From: Anniella stebbinsi
Taxonomy: Eukaryota; Chordata; Lepidosauria; Squamata; Anniellidae
Reading direction: 5' to 3'
Length of the DNA: 64,000 bases
Assembly (NCBI GenBank): GCA_029215795.1
Contig: JARDYH010000003.1
Location: forward strand, 170,512,382-170,576,381
Position 1 is the first letter of the stretch. Each line of letters opens with the position of its first letter. A program made the position numbers and the translations under genes. This document shows, in pieces, positions 55,658 through 64,000 of the stretch. The notes beneath the pieces were generated by a model that worked only from the letters and a program-made list of their open reading frames with translations, made no database searches and was not told the DNA's origin.

Positions 55658-58150
55658 CCACTAGGCGCTATTACCATGCATCCATCACTTATTTGTCCCA
55701 AGACTGGTTGCAATGAATGGAGATTCATAGGAAAAACAACACCTTGCCAGAGATTGTGTTAATAAACTGTTCAGTATGACTCACTACTGCATCAAATCAG
55801 GTTTGGGCTTGTGTGTAACACCCAACACAGTAGCACATGGCAATTTTATCCCTATTGTTAAGGACAATGACAGAAATGGTTGTCTTCTCTTGACTAAACA
55901 TAGTTTTCATAGAGCTGCTATTACAGAGCCTGGGCCCTGTGTGTGTTGCAAAACTACTCCCCCTCGCTCTTCTGTAGAACTAATTATAACATCAAGTGGG
56001 ATGGTGCTCACAATAGGCTGAATGAGAAAACCTAATCCAATAATTATTTAAAAGAGTGGGTGTTAGCTTCTGGTCAGTTCCAGTGGTGGCAGGAGATGAG
56101 GGAAGCTTCAAAGTAACAATAAATATCTGGCCATTGAAGACATTTTATTTCCCTATTCATAGTTCACTGCATTACAAAAATCCAAGAGATTTAGCCTGTT
56201 TTGCAATTACACCTGCCACTTACACATGTACTGCGAAGCCTTTGGTACAGTTGTTGTGGTCAACAAAAGACAATGAATAGCTTTTTTTTTTTTAAAAAAA
56301 GCTGTAGATGAAATGTTATTACAATAGGCATAGGTAATCAGAGGCAATCACCTTCAACTGGAAATCTGTAGCCACAAAATGAACAGGAACACATGGGAGC
56401 TTTGAAGTCCATTTTTATGCAAAGATCAGTTTGCTCTGCCAAATTTCCCTTTCACAGTTTGAAGTGTAAATGTACACCAATGACTATGGTTTACTACGTT
56501 GTGTTCTTTTCTAGCATGTTTTTTTTAAGCTCTCAGTTTTGGAAAACTAATTTAATTAACTGCTAGCATTTCTCCCTTTTTTACTTCTTTAACAGGAGAA
56601 TTGTACTTAGAAATAGTAAAGTTTCAGTCCTTTGCTCACTTATAGAGAACGTGCTGTTGAACATGGTTTACTTATGAGTAAATATGTGTAGCACTGAGCA
56701 GTCGACAAATTAAAAGCTAAAATAATTTCTTCTATGAGCAAGAATATAGCAAATATGCCTCTGAACACATGCAGAGTGTCTTTCACTTTCCACCCAGCAT
56801 ATGGCAGCCTGCACCACCCACAAAATTAAGGAGAAGGACTAATACAGGGCTCAGCAACATAGTGTTCACAGGTACAGCAGCATGCATCAGGACCCCAGGA
56901 TACACCTGGGTACACCTACCACAACCTACCAGCCACCAGCACTGCATTTACCCCCCCCCCCCTTCTTGTCCTGTTTCATGCCATGGGTTCCGATTACGCT
57001 CTGTTCTGCAATGGTTCAGACCTTGAGCAGGGATCAGAAAACTCCAAGTGTTGCTAAGACTAAAATTCATACAGGATCATCTCTATGTTGCTCCAACAAA
57101 GTGCAGCGTAAATCTGAAGCTTAAATAGGACATTACTGGTATTTAGACTAGTTAGCTCCACCTCTACCTTTACTGAGGCTTTGACTTTTAAAGGGCCCTG
57201 GTCTGTTTGCAGCAATGTGGCAGTGGTTATGGCATGCTAGTTTCATCATGGCCCAAATTCTCAGAGTTTGAGGATGGTAATGGAGCCCCCTCTGGCTGAA
57301 CTGCATCTCTGAAAAATTGGGTCCTGGGTAGATAGATATATTGCAGTGCCTTTCTGTAGCTGAGTATTCTCCTAATGACTCCAGAGCCGCTTCTGAGGAC
57401 TATGAGTCAGAATCCTATGAAGATGATGGTTCAGGGAGTGAGCATGGTAGGGTGAAGGAGGAAGAGGACTTCACCACCCACCTATCCACCCCCATAGAAC
57501 TTTGTGGTGGTGCCTGCGGGCACTTTTCAACCTGACAAATGTGCCCACAGACCAAAGTGGGTTATCTATCTCTGGGCTAATAGCACAGATTGCATTGTTC
57601 CCCATACACCTGAGTCCTCTGAAGGTCTCATCCTAAAAATTAAACTTTACCCCACTTCTAAGGAAGTTCCAGCACAGCAAAAAATCAGGGTAAAAAGGCT
57701 AGGAGACAAGTCTTTCCCTTTCTCCCAAAGCAATCCATTCCATAGTTTTCTTCCCTAAAGCAGCTTACCTTCACAACCCAGTCTGCTTCTGCTTCTGCTT
57801 CTGCATCTAATCTGCTTCTTGCTTTTTGTTTCTCCATTTTCTAGTACAGCTGGAGAATGGAAAAGGCCTGCAGAGACAGAAGTAGAGAGAAGGAAGCAGG
57901 TCTTAAACAACAGAGGGAAGTAAAAAGATTTGAAATTGCCCCCCCCCTTTTTCTCAATCCATTTTCAAACCAAGCTTTCCTTGTTCATTAAAATAAAATT
58001 TACCTTCAATTGAAATGAAGTGTCAGTAACTTGTTGACTGTGAGATATTTGGAAGAAATATATAACTGGGCTGAGGGAGTGAAGGCGAGGGGCTGCAAAG
58101 GTTGTTTAACAACTGTTGTTGAGTTCCAGGAGGACAGTCTTGGTCCAATA
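55658..58150. other. no confirmed gene; one acidic candidate segment
   Basis: 57359-57450 contains an acidic, Ser/Glu-rich frame (SEDYESESYEDDGSGSEHG) preceded by a pyrimidine-containing tract ending TTTCTGTAG and followed by GGTAGG, so it could be a small exon. I do not recognise the protein and no second exon is visible. The rest shows nothing. Confidence 0.3.
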
Positions 58151-58466
58151 GGCTGACCATATGAAAAGGAGGACAGGGCTCATGTAACTTTAAGTGTTGT
58201 AGAGAAAAGGGAATTTCAGCCAGTGTCATTTGTATGCAATTAGTTCCTGGTGAAATTCCCTCTTCATCATAACAGTTAAAGTTGCAGGGGCCCTGCCTTC
58301 TTTTGTATTTGGTCACTCTAGTATAGTGCCTGCAACTTTAACTGTTGTGATGAAGAGGGAATATCACCAGGAACTAATTGCATACAAATGACACTGGCTG
58401 TAATTCCCTTTTCTCTACAACTGTTAAAGTTACATGAGCCCTGTCCTCCTTTTCATATGGTCAGCC
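58151..58466. mobile_element. MITE family B, copy 4
   Basis: It begins GGCTGACCATATGAAAAGGA and ends TCCTTTTCATATGGTCAGCC (perfect inverse over 20 bases), with TA on both sides (58149-58150, 58467-58468). 316 bp. Confidence 0.85.
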
Positions 58467-61196
58467 TAGTCTTGGTGGAGGGAAGTAACAGAGACCACGT
58501 ATGAGACGCAGCTTTGCCCATGGAGAGGGAGAGAAACTAACACACAATACTGTGCAACCAGCCCTCTCCCTTCAGCCCATCAATCGGATCTGCAGCATTC
58601 CCAGAAAGAGAATGAGAAGAAATGTTTGCTGGTCCCATTCCAAACTAGAGAACAGTCTGTCTCCCAAAAACCTACTTTGGATTTTTCTGGTAGCGTACTT
58701 TATTTGCTGTAATGCACTCTTTCTCCCTGAGGATTCTGGATTGCCAAGATGAAAGACTTTTTCACCCCTGGCCTGCTGGTGAATAGGTTTCTTAAAAGTT
58801 GTTTGTACGCCATTTTGCAGCTGCTACGATGTAGCTGTATGCCATTGTGCAGCTGTTATGATTGAACACAATTTTTAATGAAAAATGCATTGGCCTTAGC
58901 AGAGTGTTTTAGACTTAAAGCAGAAAGCCAACTTCTGATGCAAGTTCAAATCCTACTGTATTATTCATGATTCACAAGTTGGCCAGTTGACTTTGCAAGT
59001 ACTGTGGAAAGGTACTTTTAAGGATGACTGGAAATCTCTGGTTGCACGCATGGTGACAAACTTCTTGATTGTACTCATTGTGTACTATAGGCAACTGTGG
59101 TACACTGTACTTTTAACATTTCCTTTTATCTTTTCTATGAATGTTTGTACATTAATATATTTATCGAATGTATTGGCTGTGACTGAATATATTTGTGCAT
59201 TTTTATCTTTCAGTTGCTTTTCTGGGTCGTGTGTACATTCCACTTGGTAAGCCATTGCAAGAAATCCTTGCCCTCCTTGCCAGTCTCCCAAGGCAGCCAA
59301 GGAAAATGACTACAGTACAGCTAACAGGGCCTTGAGGAGCTAGAACCTGCAGGGCCTTTAGCTGGAGATTTCCCTTTTCCTCAGTCAGCTCTGCAGACAG
59401 CATTTATCCTTAGAGGAAGAGTTCCAACCCCAATCAAGAAATGGCTCAGGCTTTCTCCCCCACCCACCCACCCACCCACTGCCTGGTGCCTCCCATGGGG
59501 TAGACCCAAGTTCCAGACCAGTAGTCAGTTGCCAGCTGCCCTACAACCACTTGTGTGAAGCGACACCTGTGTGTTTCAGTAGAAACGTTGGGTGTTTCAC
59601 CATTATTTAAGCACAAAATCACTACCAGCTAACTTGGTGACGAAATGAGTACTGAGTACCATACAGTTGGAAGGGATGAAAACCTGCCAGGGCTGGTACC
59701 TGTTTGTGTTTAATTTCTGTCACACTGAATGGTTGTCAATTTATAGGCCCCAGTTCAACTGGGCAAATACATAATCTTGAATTTACTTGAAACATTTCTG
59801 GTTTAACGTAAGTCAACTTGAAATGTTGCTACTAACGAGTCTCAAAAAGGATTCCATTATTCCCATTCCACAATTTTAGAAGATAATAACAAACATCTTC
59901 AGAGATATGAAAATCTTAGATAATAATATAATATAAATAGAAAGCTGGACTAGATAAAACCAGCTGAACACTAGTCTGTCCTCAAGACCTAACAGGGAAG
60001 TAATAACAGGCTTTTGAATATGTTGCAATGTCTTTTGGCAGATATGCCTTGCACAATTCTATACTACTGAAGAACCATTAGAACCGATCGGTCATTTAAT
60101 CCATTTCTAAAACAGCATCTCCAAGGGCTGTATGTGTATGTGTGTGTGTGTGTGTGTGTGTGCGCGCACACGCATGTAAATATATAGCCAATATACCTAT
60201 AGCCAATATGATAGAACATCACTGTGATCTATGCTAAGATTCCATATTATGTGTGAATGTAACATATACCCTGAAAGTTGATAAAAAAAAATTGCCATAG
60301 GTTCGTTCTTCCAGATGACCATGATATCTGATTTAATTATATTAATTCTATACTTCGTCCTGGCTGGTAGGGAATAAAAATGCAACAGGACACAATGCTT
60401 GGGGGTGGGGATGCGGAAGAGAGAAATTTGTGCTTTTCAACAGGACATGAAATAACAATACTTGGAAGCCTAACCTCATAAAGGCAACTTGGTGCATTAG
60501 TAAAAACAAACAACAAAAACAAAAACAAGTACACATACATGGTTATCTGAAAAAGGCAAATCAGATAAATTAATTTTGGCAGTAAATAAAATTATTTACT
60601 ATGATGTTTCATTAATATGGCTTTGATTTCAGTGGGTCCAACTCCAACTGTTACTAAGGGCTCCACCACACCAGCACTCTCATTCCATCTAGTTTCCCAT
60701 TTTGAAACGCAATACTCACATGACATTGTGCCTGTCCTGCAGTCACCTTGCCTCTTCCCCTCCATTTTCCCACTTTTTCTAGGGCGGGGGAAAGTGCGAT
60801 TTATTTTCTCCACGCAAAATAAAAGTGCCCTTATGTCCCGTGTATTGCCATCCTTGCGCTGTGTTGCTTTTGTTGGGGGCGGTCCTGCTGACGAAGGAGG
60901 AGGGCGGGGCAGTTCTCCTCCAGCTTGCTAAGTCTGTCGGTTGAATGAATGGACTTGTGCTGAGCCGGTCAAATGGACTTTTGCTGCTCCAACCCCACCC
61001 TCATTGCCCACAGAAACAGCACCCAGCAACCACGTCCATCATCCAACAAGAACCAGTGAACTGGAGGGGGAAAGTGAAGGGGCGGGGCGGGTGCAAAAGC
61101 AATCGTTAAAGGGACCAGCGCTTGCCACACTAATGAAATGGAGGTCAAAATCGCAGGTGCATACCAGGAAAAAAGTTGGTGTCATGGAACCCTAAG
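58467..61196. other. no gene recognised; GC boxes and microsatellites
   Basis: (CCCA)n lies at about 59461-59480 and (TG)n at about 60131-60162. 60770-61110 is GC-rich with GGGCGGGGC-type boxes at about 60902 and 61079. This could be a repeat or a promoter-like island, but no open frame of interest follows. Confidence 0.4.
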
Positions 61197-61329
61197 GCAG
61201 GATCTACACTACTGCTTTAAAATGGTTTATAGAAGTAGTGACAACTGTTGAGGCCCTGGACACACTCCACATACAGTTTTCAAACCTTTTTCAAAGTGTC
61301 ATATCCTGCTTGGTGTAGATCTGACGTAA
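61197..61329. mobile_element. MITE family A, copy 5
   Basis: CAGGATCTACACTACTGCTT at the left and CCTGCTTGGTGTAGATCTG at the right; the body matches copy 1 closely. Confidence 0.7.
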
Positions 61330-61804
61330 GACTGGATTCAACTCTATGCACTCAGATTGACTTTAGTGGGAAATGTTAATCACACACCTAAGTCTCTCCC
61401 ACAGAAATTAATTGACTTCAGCCTTAGGCTGCAGTCCTATGTGCACTTACTTAGGAGTAAGCACCATTGAACTTAATGAGACTACTTCCAGTTATAGGTG
61501 TAACTTTGGATGCATTGTACCCAGTATTTGTTTCCAAATAATGGGTTGGATCCACAATCTGCCTTCCATGAATAGAAGGGCTCTGCGTGTGGAAGGTTCC
61601 TCTGCTTGATTTTTGAGGATTCCCCTTCCCCTGGCACTACAGCTCACCCCATTCAGATGGATCCCCGAACCCTCTGTGTAGCATTTTCATTGGATGGAGT
61701 GGCTGTCATACATGGGAGGGACGGGGAAGCTTGCTTCTGCCAGCCCAGTTACACTCAACTAAATCTGGATTCAGTCTATACTCAGTGAAATTTTACATTA
61801 CTTA
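61330..61804. other. family C copy, otherwise nothing
   Basis: 61428-61500 reads CTGCAGTCCTATGTGCACTT and ACTTAGGAGTAAGC, a family C copy. No gene. Confidence 0.5.
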
Positions 61805-61942
61805 TGGGTGCAATCCTATGACTATTTAGACAGAAAAAATCCCTACAACTGCCAGCATCCCTCCAGTCAGCCATGCTGGGTGGGGCATGCTCTGAACCAT
61901 AGGACTTTTTTCCAATCTACAAATGCATAAGATTGTGCCTTA
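61805..61942. mobile_element. MITE family G, copy 2
   Basis: GGGTGCAATCCTATGACTAT at the left and AATGCATAAGATTGTGCCTT at the right are inverse-like; the centre 'actgccagcatccctccag' and 'catgctgggtggggc' matches copy 1. Confidence 0.6.
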
Positions 61943-61989
61943 GGTTACTGACAAAGTCAAGTCCCATTGATTTAAATGGGTTCTCAAAT

Positions 61990-62085
61990 TTATTTTTTAT
62001 TTCTTATTACACATATATCCATTTTTTCTTTCTTTTACAAGGAATCCAAGGTGGCTTACATGGTCCTCCTCCTCTCCATTTTATC
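61990..62085 (-). mobile_element. BovB/Sauria-SINE-type 3' tail
   Basis: Read on the minus strand: AAAATGGAGAGGAGGAGGAC, CATGTAAGCCACCTTGGATT and then an A-rich end. This matches the tail of the SINEs above; the tRNA head is absent. Confidence 0.55.
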
Positions 62086-62928
62086 TTGAAGTTGGACATC
62101 AGACTGAGCAGGCACACAGGTCCCCTGGTCACAGTCTTCCACAATATGCTGAGATGTACTGTATTTCTGTTAAAATTGTAGGTTAGTATCCAACAGGGCT
62201 GCTGTGATCCTGCTGATTCCAATGCCAAAGTAGAACTCACTCATTTCCAGATCGAGGTATGTTTATTTATTATGTGAGATCTGCTGACTTGCCCCATTGT
62301 GGAATTGAGTGTGTCTGCTAGTTTCTGGTTCCTATCCAAAGCGCAAAATCCTAATTGCACAAGCAGTGTCCCACTGGCACTTGGGTAGCATTGAATGCTG
62401 CCTATAATAATTATTTCTAAATTTGTGTCTCTACATATAAAGTAGCGCATGCAAGTGTTATGCAAATCGGTGTCCTCCTTTTTGGCGATTTGAAAGCGGA
62501 CACCCTATTTCCAACATGTAAGAAAGAATACAGACTTATTGCAATGGAATTACAATCTGTTGAGCAGAAGAATTTCTACTAAAACAGATACACGGTACAA
62601 GTTTTGGGAGCAATCCTTGCAGAGATGCTTCATGTATTAATAAATGTGGCCATTGTTGACAAGTGAATCGTGTGGCAGAAAGGGGCTGTTGTCAGTGTAA
62701 ATGGCAGTTATTGGAAAGAAGGGGAGCCACTGAGACAAAAATGAAGAGAAAAGGCTGGATCTGTTGGAGAGAAATGACAGTCGTTCCTTTTTGAGTCATG
62801 CCAGTTAAGGAGACGGAAGAGGAGAGCAGCTTGTCGGAACACACTTGTTACAGAGAGTGGTTTGTAAAATATATTTTTTTCTGCCCACTGTAGCTAAGGG
62901 TACAGATCACTCATGGAAGCCAAGAGAG
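62086..62928. other. no feature recognised
   Basis: Mixed AT-rich sequence; nothing supported. Confidence 0.5.
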
Positions 62929-63126
62929 ACAACAGTTAAAGTTGCAGGGGCCCTGCTTTCTTTTGTATATGGTCACTCTAGTATAGTGCCTGAAACTTTA
63001 ACTGTTGTGATGAAGAGGGAATTTCACCAGGGACTAATTGCATACAAATGACACTGGCTGAAATCCCCTTTTCTCTACAACTATTAAAGTTACATGAGCC
63101 CTGTCCTCCTTTTCATATGGTCAGCC
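62929..63126. mobile_element. MITE family B, copy 5, truncated
   Basis: Only the right two thirds remain, from CAACAGTTAAAGTTGCAGG to TCATATGGTCAGCC, then TA (63127-63128). Confidence 0.75.
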
Positions 63127-63295
63127 TAATCATACATGTCTTGGTAACTGTGTAATTATACACAGTAGCTTTATTTTGTCATTCAAAAAGTGTTAGTATG
63201 GAGGTGTGCAGGGATGTATGCTGTGGCCCCGCCTCCTCCACCAAAGGTGAACATGGTTACAGAGCTTAGCGCAGCCGGGAATCCTGTTAAGTTTA

Positions 63296-63594
63296 GGCTG
63301 ACCATATGAAAAGGAGGACAGGGCTCATGTAACTTTAACAGCTGTAGAGAAAAGGGAATTTCAGCCAGTGCCATTTGTATGCAATTAGTCCCTGGTGAAA
63401 TTCCCTCTTCATCACAACAATTAAAGTTTCAGGCACTATACTAGAGTGAGCAGATACAACTTCATCACAACAATTAAAGTTTCAGGCACTATACTAGAGT
63501 GACCCCTGCAACTTTAACTGTTGCGATGAAGAGGGAATTTCACCAGGAACTAATTGCATATAAATGACACTGGCTGAAATTCCCTTTTCTCTAA
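63296..63594. mobile_element. MITE family B, copy 6, with internal duplication
   Basis: It starts GGCTGACCATATGAAAAGGA after TA (63294-63295). A 53-bp block (CTTCATCACAACAATTAAAG then TTTCAGGCACTATACTAGAG) occurs twice (63407, 63460). The right end stops at TTTTCTCTAA without its terminal GGTCAGCC. Confidence 0.75.
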
Positions 63595-63599
63595 TGGCC

Positions 63600-63890
63600 C
63601 CTTTTCACAATATTTGGTTTAAAATGGTGTATACAGTTGCAAACTATATAGGAATACTCTGACCCTCTTCAGAAGACATGTTAAGCCATGGTGGTTAAGT
63701 ATTTTGAGCTAAACATTATGGCTTAGCATGTCATGTGAACCATGACTTAGTGTATCATGTGAACTATTCCTAACCATGGTAACTACATAACCACGGTTCA
63801 AACAGGCTTACTTTTGCTGCAAAAGGGTTAGCTGCCTAACCATGGCTTAGCGTGTTGTCTGAACAGGCTCAGTGTCTCTTTAAACTGTTC
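63600..63890. repeat. decayed MITE with ACCATGGCTTA words
   Basis: Repeated 'taagccatggtgg', 'atggcttagca', 'ccatgacttag' and 'ccatggcttagc' in both orientations, with 'tgtctgaacaggct' and 'ttcaaacaggct'. It resembles the family of 7752-7975 and 39640-39840; the ends are unclear. Confidence 0.45.
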
Positions 63891-64000
63891 ATGTTTGTTA
63901 TGGCAGATGATCCTGGTTCCACTGTGTAATCTTATTTCTTGGTGTTCCTTCAGGAACAGCCATGGATCTCTTCTTTCAAGCCTACAGCCTCTTGTTCATT

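Overview
This looks like about 64 kb of intergenic or intronic DNA from a squamate reptile, most likely a lizard. The evidence is three tRNA-derived Sauria-type SINEs (16163-16410, 47023-47262, 47911-48145), CR1/L2-like LINE 3' ends, a vertebrate-type DIRS retrotransposon and many palindromic non-autonomous DNA transposons. The background is AT-rich with microsatellites. I found no convincing host gene. Almost every longer reading frame lies in a transposable element, in a stop-free tandem repeat, or is random.

Layout. 1-8295: LINE and MITE debris in AT-rich DNA. 8296-14153: a structurally complete DIRS-type tyrosine-recombinase retrotransposon on the + strand. It has inverted terminal repeats, an internal complementary region (ICR), a long gag frame, and an RT/RNase H/tyrosine-recombinase region broken by a few stops and frameshifts. 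14154-19370: MITEs, one SINE, LINE tails. 19371-20686: a GC-rich non-autonomous hAT with a perfect 8-bp target duplication, made largely of three tandem palindromes and inserted into an older MITE. 20687-24728: a cluster of TTGTGCA words, LINE debris, a GC-rich stretch and a second tRNA-derived SINE. 24729-31966: a 7.2-kb hAT transposon with a perfect 8-bp target duplication, a decayed BED-finger/hATC transposase on the minus strand, five 151-bp tandem repeats, and a TA-flanked MITE inside it. 31967-64000: low-density, AT-rich sequence with MITEs, LINE fragments, microsatellites, two more SINEs (one inside a MITE) and a Penelope-like terminal fragment with a hammerhead-ribozyme-like core.

How the parts relate. 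The 1.3-kb hAT at 19371 shares both ends with the 7.2-kb hAT at 24729, so it is probably a derivative once mobilised by that family's transposase. The SINE tails resemble BovB-type 3' ends, so these SINEs probably depended on a BovB LINE that is not present here. The DIRS element carries its own gag, RT, RNase H and recombinase. Its ICR is the inverted copy of the two element ends joined together, as expected from the DIRS-1 circular-intermediate model. Its few coding lesions include four apparent G-to-A changes, one of which alters the RT catalytic box.
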